This document shows positions 44,519 through 53,220 of a stretch of DNA of 64,000 nt, piece after piece (position 1 is the first letter of the stretch; each line of letters begins with the position of its first letter). Source of the DNA: Flavobacterium psychrophilum (GTDB lineage: Bacteria; Bacteroidota; Bacteroidia; Flavobacteriales; Flavobacteriaceae); contig CP012388.1 of NCBI GenBank assembly GCA_001708385.1, forward strand, positions 1,984,001-2,048,000, in the 5' to 3' direction. The notes under the pieces were generated by a model. The model saw only the letters and a list, made by a program, of their open reading frames with translations, searched no databases and was not told where the DNA came from. The position numbers and the translations under genes were made by a program.

Positions 44519-45616
44519 ATGAAAAAAATACTTGCACTTACCTTTATAATTACTTCCGTATTACACGCACAAAAGAAACCTGCTGAACTTATAGAAGTCG
44601 CCCATTTTGGGGAGAACCAGCCTATAGGTGTGGCGGTAGATTATGCTACCAGCCATCTGTTCGTTTCTTTTCCGCATAACGAGCCGTTCCTGTTTGCACT
44701 GGTAGATGTGGTTAAAGGGCAGCGCAGGCCTTATCCCGATGCTGAATGGAATAAATATGTGCCGGGAGACCTGGACAATCATTTTTATAATGTTCAGGAT
44801 TTGTATGCCGACGGAAGGGGCAGCCTTTGGGTATTAGATTCTAAACCTGCTGCGAGTGCATCTGTTTTTGGAAAAGATGCCACTAACGAAAAAGAAGAAG
44901 GTAAATTCAAACTGGTTAAGATAAGTCTTAAGACCAATAAGGTAGAGCGTATTTACAAATTCGAAGGGCTGCCTAAAGACAAAAGCGGACTTAACGATGT
45001 ACGTATTGACACCGATAAGAACCTTGCCTACCTTTCTGACCCTGCCCTTAAAGCTATTGTTGTACTGGACCTGAAGACCGATAAGGTGCGTATTGTTTTA
45101 GAAGGTGATGTATCTACCACTGCCGATAAGGGTTATGTACTTAACATTGGTGGAACAGATATGATAGACAATGAAGGCAGGCCGTTTTCATCTAACGTTA
45201 ATGGTATTGCCCTGACTAAAGACAACAAATGGTTTTACTACAAGCCTATTAATAAAGACAAGCTGTACCGCATTGCTACAAAAGACCTTGCCGACAAAAA
45301 ACTAAAACCTGCTGAGTTATCTGCAAAAGTAGAGGCTGTTGCCGATACCGGTGCCACTCACGGTCTGGAAGTAGATGCTAAGGGCAATATTTACTTTGGG
45401 CATTCGCAAAGCCAGTCTATTAAATATGTTTCGCCAGATCGTAAGATACATACTCTGGTTACAGACAGCCGCATTGTGTGGCCCGATTCGTTTGGAATTG
45501 GTAACGACGGTTTCCTGTATTTTAGTGCTGCCCAGCTTAACCGTATGCCCAAGTACAATAAAGGTAAAAACAAAGTAAACTATCCGTTTAGGGTTTATAA
45601 GGTTAGAACGCCTTAA
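44519..45616 (+). CDS. Exported major royal jelly protein / Yellow-family beta-propeller
   Basis: A 365-aa exported protein with signal peptide KKILALTFIITSVLHA (then QKK). The mature part matches the MRJP/Yellow six-bladed propeller: QPIGVAVDYATSHLFVSFP, then the NVQDLYADGRGSLWVLDS segment, GLNDVRIDTDKNLAYLSD, and SSNVNGIALTKDNKWFYYKP. The C-terminal part has RIVWPDSFGIGNDGFLYF. In insects the family includes Yellow proteins and relatives with dopachrome-conversion activity; bacterial members are of unknown function. Related to SMP-30/gluconolactonase propellers. Confidence 0.85.
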   Translation: MKKILALTFIITSVLHAQKKPAELIEVAHFGENQPIGVAVDYATSHLFVSFPHNEPFLFALVDVVKGQRRPYPDAEWNKYVPGDLDNHFYNVQDLYADGRGSLWVLDSKPAASASVFGKDATNEKEEGKFKLVKISLKTNKVERIYKFEGLPKDKSGLNDVRIDTDKNLAYLSDPALKAIVVLDLKTDKVRIVLEGDVSTTADKGYVLNIGGTDMIDNEGRPFSSNVNGIALTKDNKWFYYKPINKDKLYRIATKDLADKKLKPAELSAKVEAVADTGATHGLEVDAKGNIYFGHSQSQSIKYVSPDRKIHTLVTDSRIVWPDSFGIGNDGFLYFSAAQLNRMPKYNKGKNKVNYPFRVYKVRTP

Positions 45617-45684
45617 TTTTTACATTTATTACCAGACTTTTACCGAAGCTTTAACGCTTCTGCCTTCTATCAATCTGTAACTTT

Positions 45685-46083
45685 ATGGATATGATAAAGG
45701 CTGTAGTACAATATAAGTTTGATGATTTAATACGACTTCCCGACGATGAAAGCGGGTCGGTTGCCTATTTCCTGTCAGATTACCTAATGCAGCATCTTGA
45801 CGATGCAACCATAACTTCTGTAGCAGAATACAAAAAGCCGCAGCACCATGAATGTGACCTTTCGGATGAAGAGGCATCGTATATTGATATTATTATAGCA
45901 TTAGACAACCACTTTTTAGAAAATCCCGATGCCAATCATAGAGAGATAAATATTGCGGTTGCCCAAAAGCTGGCAAACTGTGCTTTTTCTGTCGAAGAAC
46001 AGCTACAATGCCTTAACGAACGCTTTTTTGTTATTGAACCTTACGGAAAAGAAGACGACAACAATAAAAAAACCTCAGCTTAA
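45685..46083 (+). CDS. Small acidic protein of unknown function
   Basis: A 132-aa soluble, acidic protein, with no signal peptide, membrane helix or recognised domain. The centre is Asp/Glu-rich (HHECDLSDEEASYIDIIIA) and there are three scattered Cys. Start could be Met1 or Met3 (MDMIK). Its stop codon lies in the loop of the terminator hairpin at 46069. It is probably expressed alone. Confidence 0.65.
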   Translation: MDMIKAVVQYKFDDLIRLPDDESGSVAYFLSDYLMQHLDDATITSVAEYKKPQHHECDLSDEEASYIDIIIALDNHFLENPDANHREINIAVAQKLANCAFSVEEQLQCLNERFFVIEPYGKEDDNNKKTSA

Positions 46084-46098
46084 ACTGAGGTTTTAAAA
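46069..46098. terminator. Bidirectional terminator overlapping the end of the 45685-46083 gene
   Basis: A perfect 10-bp stem AAAACCTCAG / CTGAGGTTTT with a 6-base loop, A-rich on the left and TTTTAAAATA on the right. The last four codons and the TAA of the upstream gene form the left arm and loop. It also faces the minus-strand genes. Confidence 0.82.
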
Positions 46099-46113
46099 TA
46101 TATCCTGATATTA

Positions 46114-46287
46114 TCATTGTATTATGCTACCTATTATTACAAGGATAATAGATATACACAACGTACAAATTCCGTGCGACCTGAATTTAAAATCATCAGC
46201 ATCTATAGATGTCAGGATGTTTTTTCCCGATACCATCATACAAAAGGCACCCGACAGGTAAAACAATATTGAATAGATAGGGTACAT
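46114..46287 (-). CDS. Small two-helix membrane protein, 57 aa
   Basis: A short open frame beginning MYPIYSILFYLSGAFC and ending with a hydrophobic stretch (CTLCISIILVIIGSIIQ), so two membrane helices joined by a charged loop (SIDADDFKFRSHG). It lies 9 bp after the SprF-like gene on the same strand and just before a terminator, which is a believable last-gene position. It has no recognised family; its length makes a chance ORF possible, though two balanced helices are unusual for that. Confidence 0.5.
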   Translation of the reverse strand: MYPIYSILFYLSGAFCMMVSGKNILTSIDADDFKFRSHGICTLCISIILVIIGSIIQ

Positions 46288-46296
46288 AGTTTCTGT

Positions 46297-47235
46297 TTAG
46301 TGGGTACAAGGACAATCGCTTATTCCTTGGAAAATGTCTACGCCAAGGGTTATCATGTGTGTACCGCTGTTATAGGCTAAAAGTTCGTTTGTGGTTAACT
46401 GGTACGAATAGGCAAAGTAAAAGTTGTGATACTTTATACCTGCCATTGGTCCGATGTTAATAGGCTTACCAAACTGGTCGTTAAGAAAACGGTAGCTTAC
46501 CCCTGCCCAGTAGTAATCATCCCCTTCCGCCATTAGGCGTGCTTTAATATTAAAGTCGGTACTCGACCTCCCGTCAGATTCATAATACTGTACAAAAGCA
46601 GAGGGCTCTATCTCCAGGTTACTGTCGGTCTTAAACGTATAACCAGTATACACCTGGTAGTTTCTTAGTCTTTTTGGCTCATTGATTCCGTATATATCGA
46701 CACTCTTATTTAAAAGATTACCCGCATTAAAGCTTAAATAGAAATCCTGGAAACGGTATAGCAATGCTACATCAAAATTGTGGTTTACCGTGTATCGATT
46801 GTCCGTTATAGAAAGATCGGGCGTTTGTATATCTTCAATATCAATTTTAAACTGGTTAAGGTTATACGATATACCAAACGAAAGGAACTGGTTGTAATAC
46901 TTATCCAGTATAATGTGGTGGGCAAAAGACACTCTCCCTCCGTATTGCCTTGTATATCCGTTTTTATCATTGTACAAAAACACACCAATACCTGTATCAG
47001 ACGATATCCTCATGTCGGCAGCCAGCGACTGGTTATCGGGTGCATCTTTAATACCTGCCCATTGGGTAAGACCGTTAAGCCTTATCTTAACATGATCGCC
47101 GATACCTGCATATGCGGGTGATATCACAAACGGATTGTCAGCAAGATACTGGGTAAAGGTTGGTATGTTAAGTTCCTGCGCGTGCAGTAAGGGTAAAGCT
47201 AAAATTAGTAGTAAGAAGCTATATATTTTTTTCAT
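46297..47235 (-). CDS. PorP/SprF-family type IX secretion outer-membrane protein
   Basis: A 312-aa outer-membrane protein. The signal peptide (KKIYSFLLLILALPLLHA, then QEL) is followed by the family start: FTQYLADNPFVISPAYAG, then RLNGLTQWAGIKDAPDNQS. Alternating strands continue to the end. In Flavobacterium johnsoniae, sprF lies directly downstream of sprB and is needed for SprB secretion through its type B C-terminal domain (established knowledge of that system). Here it lies 75 bp downstream of the SprB-like gene, the same order, so it is probably the dedicated partner. The family has many paralogues, so orthology to SprF itself is inferred. Confidence 0.92.
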   Translation of the reverse strand: MKKIYSFLLLILALPLLHAQELNIPTFTQYLADNPFVISPAYAGIGDHVKIRLNGLTQWAGIKDAPDNQSLAADMRISSDTGIGVFLYNDKNGYTRQYGGRVSFAHHIILDKYYNQFLSFGISYNLNQFKIDIEDIQTPDLSITDNRYTVNHNFDVALLYRFQDFYLSFNAGNLLNKSVDIYGINEPKRLRNYQVYTGYTFKTDSNLEIEPSAFVQYYESDGRSSTDFNIKARLMAEGDDYYWAGVSYRFLNDQFGKPINIGPMAGIKYHNFYFAYSYQLTTNELLAYNSGTHMITLGVDIFQGISDCPCTH

Positions 47236-47275
47236 TTCGGGTGCGTGTTATATGCTGATTGAAATTTTTAATTCG

Positions 47276-47299
47276 GGCCGCACCGTTTAAAGTGCGGCC
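47276..47299 (-). promoter_or_regulatory. GC-rich hairpin between the SprB-like and SprF-like genes
   Basis: A perfect 8-bp stem GGCCGCAC / GTGCGGCC with an 8-base loop, 11 bases past the stop of the giant gene. It lacks a strong T tract on the minus strand, so it is more likely a processing, stabilising or partial-termination element than a full terminator. Confidence 0.55.
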
Positions 47300-47310
47300 G
47301 TTATTAATTT

Positions 47311-50300
47311 TTATCTGTAAATAGTGAAGTGTCCTACAAAGTCCCTGTCTTCTGCATCGCCAAGTTTTACCAGGTACCAGTAATCTCCGGTTGGCATTTC
47401 GTTGCCATCGTATTTACCGTCCCACACCTGACCCTGCCTTAGGGTAGCAAGTTTTCTTCCGTACCTGTCAAAAATATCTGTGTTGATATTAGGGTAGTTT
47501 TGTGTATTACCCGGTGACCATGTATCATTTTGTCCGTCACCATCCGGTGTCATAACATCCGGAATAATAATATCTACAAATACAGCATCTATAAAGGCTT
47601 CTGTAATACAGCCTCTGCTATCTGTTACCGTTACTAAAATCCTTCCGGTCCTGTAATACGTAAACGTGTTTTTAGTTCCGGTATCGTTACCGTCAAAAGT
47701 ATAACGGTACAATCCTGATCCGCCAACAGCAGTTGCAGTTATCTGGTTCAGACCCCATTTAATAACCGAAAGGGCTAGTGCAGGTGCACTCTCTATAGTA
47801 AACTGCTCTGTAGTATCGCTACATCCGGTAACGGTATTTATAACCTCTACTACATATTTACCATCTTCCAGATTTGCGTACACATTAGTTGTCTGCGGAG
47901 GATAGTTACCCTTAGGCCCCGATATAATGTATGTAAGCTGAGATACCGGTATGTTATTGTTGGTAAGTACGGTTACTGTATTCTCCTCGCAATTATAATC
48001 TACGCGGGCACTTGCATTAATATCCATTGGCGCTGCAAGCGTTACACTTGTATTTGCAATACATCCGTTAGCATCCTGCACATAGATAGTATAGGTTTTA
48101 CCTCCGTCAAGATTGTCAAACAAGTACTGATCTGTTACAAACGGACCTGCTGCATTTAAGCTGGTAGCGTATGGTGCAGTACCTCCCGTCGGATTAGCAA
48201 GTTCTATAGCTGCATCGTTATCATTAACACATATCTCCTCCTGAATAATTACAGGTGTAGAAAGTACTATTGCATCGGGCTGGCTAACTATTATACCGCC
48301 AACTTCGGTAAAGCATCCGTAAGCATCCTGTACTCTTATGATGTAAGCGTTAGATGCTGCCAAACCTGTAAACACATTAGAGTTCTGTAAATTACCAAAC
48401 ACTACCGGTGATACGCTTGCATCTGCAATTGCATACTTAAATGCTCCTGTACCACCACTTGCTGTAACTGTAATAGTTCCGTTTGCTTCTCCGTTACATT
48501 TAGCTGCAACACTAGCTGCCTGTGCTGTAACCGGAAGACGATCCTGAATTGTGAACGGATATGCTACTTCACAACCGTTTTTATGCCTAACGTATACTGT
48601 GTGCTGGCCAGATGGCACTTCGAACACATTATTTGCTGTAAACGGACCTGCCGGGCTTAATGAATAGGTCACATCACTAAGCGTAAGGCGAAGCTTAACC
48701 GTAACCGTATTAACCGGTACATTATTATCGCAACTCATCACTGTTTCTACATACGGATCTAAATTAACACCGCTTTCTACCGTTACTGTTGTTTTTACAT
48801 AACAGCCAGCTGCATCCATCACATACACATCATAAACTCCTCCAATAAGGTTGTTGTAACTTGTTACCGGCTGGAAGTTATTTGGCGTTGGCGAATTAAG
48901 CGCTGTTAAATATGGCGGCGTACCACCTGTTATAGTAATATCTATACCACCATTTCTGTCCAGTATACATGTTTCCGGACGTACAGCTGTACTTGCAATA
49001 AGCAGTTTTTCTGCCGGTTGGTTTATGCGAAGTGTTGTAGTTTCAACACAGCCCATTGCATCTTTAACCCAAATAGTATAGTCTTTATCTCCCAGCAATT
49101 CGTCGAAAGAAGTATCGGTACCATAAATTGGTGTTGGCCATATATCCCATGTCAGGGCATATTGTAAGGCACCTGTACCACCTGTAGCATTTACGTTTAC
49201 CACACCTGTATCTGTACCATTACAAGACACATCTGTTTTGGTGTAGCTGATAGTAATTGCAGCACGAGGGGCTACATTAAATAAAAGCTCTTCTGTACAG
49301 CCTGCACTATGCGTTACAGCGATAGTATGCTGTCCCGCAGCCATTGGCGTAACAGTACTATTGAATGTATTTGATGATTGCGTATAAACACCGTCAAGCG
49401 TATAGGTAACAGTACCTGTACTTGTTGGATTTACACTTACAACTACCTGTACATCTTCACAAACCTGTGTAACGTTTAACGATGCCTGAAGCTGAACACC
49501 ATCGTTTATTGTTACAGCTATAGGCGCCCCAATGTGGCATCCGTTAGCATCTGTAACGTCAACAGTGTAGGTACCGCCATCAAGGCCTGCGTATGATAAT
49601 TGACCATCTACATATGCAGCTCCGTTTAAACTGGTTGCATATGGTGCAGTACCTCCGGAAATGGTAATATCAATTTGTCCGTCATCATCATTAATACAGC
49701 TTTCGTGTGTTGGTGTTGCCGAAGCTACAAGTGCAGCTGCCGGGCCATCTACCTGATTACCGCTAAGCAGTACCTCACAGCCTATAGCGTCTTTAACGCT
49801 AATTGTATACATACCTGCTGCAAGATTTTCAAATACTGCCGATGGCTGGTAAGCACTAAACTGTAGCGGTGTTGTATCTTCATTAGCAATAGCATACTCA
49901 AGTGGATTTGTACCACCCGAAGCTGTTACTGTTATTTGTCCGGTAGTTTCGTCAAAGCACAGTACATGCACTATGTTGGCAACATTAGCCGTTACCGGAG
50001 CATGAGGTGCTATTGTAAACGGCACGGTTTGTATACAGCCGTTACTATGTTCTACTGACGCTACATAGTCACCTGCCGGAAGATCGACATTATTAAATGT
50101 GCCTGATGGTTGATAAGCTCCTCCGTCTATTGAATACATTATATCTGATGCCGGTATACCCGAAGCAATTGTTATTACAACATCGTTGTTTGGTGTATTG
50201 TTTACACAGTTAGGATTAACTGTTGCAACAGGCTGCATATTTACCCCGTTAACAATAACTACCGACTGTTGCGGAATTGTACAAGCAAATGCATCGGTTA

Positions 50301-52527
50301 CATTAATTGTATGTGTACCATCTGCAAGATCTGTATAAGCGGTCTGATCCTGAATAAACGGACCTCCGTCAAGACTCGTGAAATATGGAGGTGTTCCGCC
50401 TGTTATACTTACAGTTATGCTTCCGTCATTACTATCAAAACAAGTCTCATCCGTATGGATAACATCTGCTGCCAGAGGGCCAAACGGTTCTGTAATAGTA
50501 ACATCGTTAACCTCAATCTCACATCCTATAGCATCTTTAACTTTAAAATCGTAAGTACCCGGTGCAAGACCTGTAAACAGGTTAGAATCCTGGTAAACAT
50601 AAAGCGGCGCCATAGCATATTGAACAGGAGCAGTACCTCCACTAACCGAGAGTGTAGCCTCTCCGGTGTCGTTACCGTAGCACGTTATATTTAATGTAGA
50701 AGTTCCCGTATGCATTAATGGCGTATGGTTTATAATGATAAACTCATCTATCTGCACACATCCGTTAGCGTGTTTAGCGTAAGCAGTATATGTACCTGCT
50801 GGCAGTCCAACATTTGTAAATGTATTTGATGTAAAGTAATCTGTACCGTTTATTGAGTATGTTACCGTACCTGTAACACCTGCAGCAATATTTACCAATA
50901 CATCATTATTTGGTGCATTGTTTACACAATTTGGAGTTACTACTGCCGATGGCTGAATGTTAACACCATTTTGTATTACTTGCGTAAGCTGTGCTATCGC
51001 ACAATCGTTAGCATCTTTCACATCGATAGTATAAGTACCGTCTGGAAGGGCGGCATATACAGTTGCTGTTGTATATTCTCCTTCATTAATACTTACTTCA
51101 TAAGGTATTGTACCGCCTGTAATATTTACTGTTAAGGTACCATCGTTACCATCAAAACAAATTTCGTCTGTATGGGCCAACGTCGCTGCCAATGCTGCCG
51201 CCGGTTGTGTAACCGTTACAGATGTAGTTGTAACTTCGCAGGAAATTGCGTCTTTAACTTTTACATCGTAAGTTCCTGCCTCAAGTCCTGTAAACACATT
51301 AGATGACCCGTATACATAAGCAGGGCTTATAGCATATTGAAGCGGCGTTGTACCTCCTGTAGCCGTTACAGTAATTTCTCCTGTAGCCGCTCCAAAACAT
51401 AACACATTTTCTGTAACTGCTGCCGTTGCATCAATTGGTGTATGTGCATCTATTGTGAATGCAGTTGTCTGCACACATGCGTTATCATGTTTAGCGTAAG
51501 CAGTATATGTACCTGCTGCCAGGCCAACATTGGTAAATGTATTTGAGGCAAAGTAATCTGTACCGTTTATTGAGTATGTTACCGTACCTGTAACACCTGC
51601 AGCAATATTTATTACTACATCATTATTTGGTGTATTGTTTACACAATTTGGAGTCACTACCGCCGATGGCTGCATATTAACACCATTTTGTATTACTTGT
51701 GTAAACTGTGCTATTGCACAATCGTTAGCATCTTTTACATCTATAGTATACGTATCGTCTGCCAGCGATGTAAATGTATGCGTTGTTCCTGTTACTGTTT
51801 CGTAAGCGTTACCGTTAAGGCTTATTTGATAAGGGGTTACACCACCTGTGATATTTAAAGTGATTATACCATCGTTACCATCAAAACAAATCTCATCAAT
51901 ATAATCCAACGTAGCTGCTAATGTTGCCTCCGGTTGTGTAATTGTAACCGATAGCTGCGTTTCGCAACCTACATTATCATCCATAACACTAATGGTATAC
52001 GTACCTGCTGCAAGATCACTAAACACATTCGATGAGATGTAATCTGCAAATACAGGAGGTATCGCATCAGATATACTGTATAACAATGTCCCTGTGCCAC
52101 CTGTAGCTGTAACTTCTATTACACCGTCTGTACCACCATAGCAAAGTACGTTAGCCGTTGCAGATGCGGTTGCTGTGATATTATCAGGGCTGGTAATCGT
52201 AAAGTTTAATGCCTGTTCACAGGTATTTTCATGCCTTACGATAATAGTGTGGCTGCCATCGGCAAGGTCAATAAACTCTGCTGTCAACGGATCCTGGAAA
52301 GCACCTCCGTCAAGCGAGTACTCTACATCGTCCTGTACATCCGGATTTACAAGTACAAACACAACATTACCTATTGTATTAGTATTACAGGTAGTTTGAA
52401 TATCCAAAGATGCGTTAAGGGTTACACCTTCTTCGATCTCTACTGTTGTAGGGATAGCGAAAGTACAATCGTTGGCGTCTTTTACTTCTATTGTATAGTT
52501 GCCAGGTGTAAGGTCGGTGTAGGTCAT
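47311..52527 (-). CDS. C-terminal part of giant SprB-like repeat adhesin with type B T9SS sorting domain
   Basis: A 1738-residue open segment that encodes many 75-80-residue SprB-type repeats (for example NVLCFGAATGEITVTATGGT and DEICFDGNDGTLTVNITGG) and ends with the gliding-motility-associated C-terminal domain: VIIPDVMTPDGDGQNDTWSP, NINTDIFDRYGRKLA, VWDGKYDGNEMPTGDYWYLV, GHFTIYR. That domain is the type B signal for type IX secretion to the cell surface. The first Met is internal; coding sequence continues upstream in this frame to about 52,862, where a one-base insertion relative to other repeats breaks it. SprB moves along the cell surface and drives gliding in relatives; that role is inferred here. 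Confidence 0.88.
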   Translation of the reverse strand: MTYTDLTPGNYTIEVKDANDCTFAIPTTVEIEEGVTLNASLDIQTTCNTNTIGNVVFVLVNPDVQDDVEYSLDGGAFQDPLTAEFIDLADGSHTIIVRHENTCEQALNFTITSPDNITATASATANVLCYGGTDGVIEVTATGGTGTLLYSISDAIPPVFADYISSNVFSDLAAGTYTISVMDDNVGCETQLSVTITQPEATLAATLDYIDEICFDGNDGIITLNITGGVTPYQISLNGNAYETVTGTTHTFTSLADDTYTIDVKDANDCAIAQFTQVIQNGVNMQPSAVVTPNCVNNTPNNDVVINIAAGVTGTVTYSINGTDYFASNTFTNVGLAAGTYTAYAKHDNACVQTTAFTIDAHTPIDATAAVTENVLCFGAATGEITVTATGGTTPLQYAISPAYVYGSSNVFTGLEAGTYDVKVKDAISCEVTTTSVTVTQPAAALAATLAHTDEICFDGNDGTLTVNITGGTIPYEVSINEGEYTTATVYAALPDGTYTIDVKDANDCAIAQLTQVIQNGVNIQPSAVVTPNCVNNAPNNDVLVNIAAGVTGTVTYSINGTDYFTSNTFTNVGLPAGTYTAYAKHANGCVQIDEFIIINHTPLMHTGTSTLNITCYGNDTGEATLSVSGGTAPVQYAMAPLYVYQDSNLFTGLAPGTYDFKVKDAIGCEIEVNDVTITEPFGPLAADVIHTDETCFDSNDGSITVSITGGTPPYFTSLDGGPFIQDQTAYTDLADGTHTINVTDAFACTIPQQSVVIVNGVNMQPVATVNPNCVNNTPNNDVVITIASGIPASDIMYSIDGGAYQPSGTFNNVDLPAGDYVASVEHSNGCIQTVPFTIAPHAPVTANVANIVHVLCFDETTGQITVTASGGTNPLEYAIANEDTTPLQFSAYQPSAVFENLAAGMYTISVKDAIGCEVLLSGNQVDGPAAALVASATPTHESCINDDDGQIDITISGGTAPYATSLNGAAYVDGQLSYAGLDGGTYTVDVTDANGCHIGAPIAVTINDGVQLQASLNVTQVCEDVQVVVSVNPTSTGTVTYTLDGVYTQSSNTFNSTVTPMAAGQHTIAVTHSAGCTEELLFNVAPRAAITISYTKTDVSCNGTDTGVVNVNATGGTGALQYALTWDIWPTPIYGTDTSFDELLGDKDYTIWVKDAMGCVETTTLRINQPAEKLLIASTAVRPETCILDRNGGIDITITGGTPPYLTALNSPTPNNFQPVTSYNNLIGGVYDVYVMDAAGCYVKTTVTVESGVNLDPYVETVMSCDNNVPVNTVTVKLRLTLSDVTYSLSPAGPFTANNVFEVPSGQHTVYVRHKNGCEVAYPFTIQDRLPVTAQAASVAAKCNGEANGTITVTASGGTGAFKYAIADASVSPVVFGNLQNSNVFTGLAASNAYIIRVQDAYGCFTEVGGIIVSQPDAIVLSTPVIIQEEICVNDNDAAIELANPTGGTAPYATSLNAAGPFVTDQYLFDNLDGGKTYTIYVQDANGCIANTSVTLAAPMDINASARVDYNCEENTVTVLTNNNIPVSQLTYIISGPKGNYPPQTTNVYANLEDGKYVVEVINTVTGCSDTTEQFTIESAPALALSVIKWGLNQITATAVGGSGLYRYTFDGNDTGTKNTFTYYRTGRILVTVTDSRGCITEAFIDAVFVDIIIPDVMTPDGDGQNDTWSPGNTQNYPNINTDIFDRYGRKLATLRQGQVWDGKYDGNEMPTGDYWYLVKLGDAEDRDFVGHFTIYR

Positions 52528-52768
52528 ATCTGTGGAGAAAGCATCCGTAGAACGGATTCTTGACTCATACGGACCTGTACCGTCCTGAGCGGTGATGGTG
52601 ATTTTTCCATCGTTCGCACCGATACAAATTTCATTAGTCGGAACTGCTATAGCTGTAAGAGCAGCTGTTGGTTCGGTAACGGTTACAACCGTAGTTGTAA
52701 ACTCGCAACCAATACTGTCTTTTACACGGATAACATATTCACCTGCGGTAAGGCCGGTAAACTCTTTA
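51061..52768. repeat. Direct repeat, copy 1 (about 1.7 kb) inside the adhesin gene
   Basis: Nearly identical to 53281-54983, offset by about 2.2 kb. Anchors: the string starting acagttgctgttgtat occurs at 51061 and 53281; aaacacattcgatgag at 52021 and 54239; gtcatatctgtggaga at about 52525 and 54741. The two copies differ only by scattered point changes. Confidence 0.8.
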
Positions 52769-52990
52769 TCGTCTTGGTATGTTCCAAAAGCAGGTGGGGT
52801 TGTATTTTTTGAGATTGAATATTGTAATGTCCCTGTAATTCCACCTGTAGCTGCTACATTCTATAACACCATTTGTACCGCCATAGCAAAGTACAGCTGC
52901 TGTTGCCGATGCGTTTGCACTAACAGGTACCAGGTTGTTAATCGTAAATGGCACTTCGAAAATACAACCATTAGTATGTTTTACATACAC
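52766..52990 (-). pseudogene. Out-of-frame fragment of the giant adhesin
   Basis: The first half reads as genuine repeat sequence (YVKHTNGCIFEVPFTINN, then VLCYGGTNGVIE) and then, at about 52,862, shifts into nonsense (CSSYRWNYR) because of an extra base. The neighbouring frame carries the expected continuation. This is part of the gene broken between 52862 and 53214, not a separate gene. Confidence 0.75.
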
Positions 52991-53220
52991 AATGTGAGAT
53001 CCTCCATCTGTAAAGTTAACATTCGTTTATTGTGCTTGTAGCTAACCTGGTGCAGTACTGTCAAGAGAGTAAGTTACATCTGCTACCAACACATGGGTTT
53101 ACATCTATTGTTACGATCAGTACCCGGTACATTAGCTGTACATACCTCCTCAATTATTAGCGTCGACGCCTGAATGTCAACACCTTCTTCAATTTCTATT
53201 GCTGCAGGGATGAGATATAG
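52862..53220. other. Cluster of small insertions breaking the adhesin reading frame
   Basis: Compared with the parallel stretch near 55,340-55,470 and with other repeats, this segment has several extra bases: about 52,862, around 53,025-53,040 (two in-frame stops in otherwise good repeat coding), at the acgatcagt versus acaatagt site near 53,115, three bases near 53,157-53,170, and one near 53,214. The rest of the 16.7-kb array is open apart from one site at 55,481. Confidence 0.8.
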
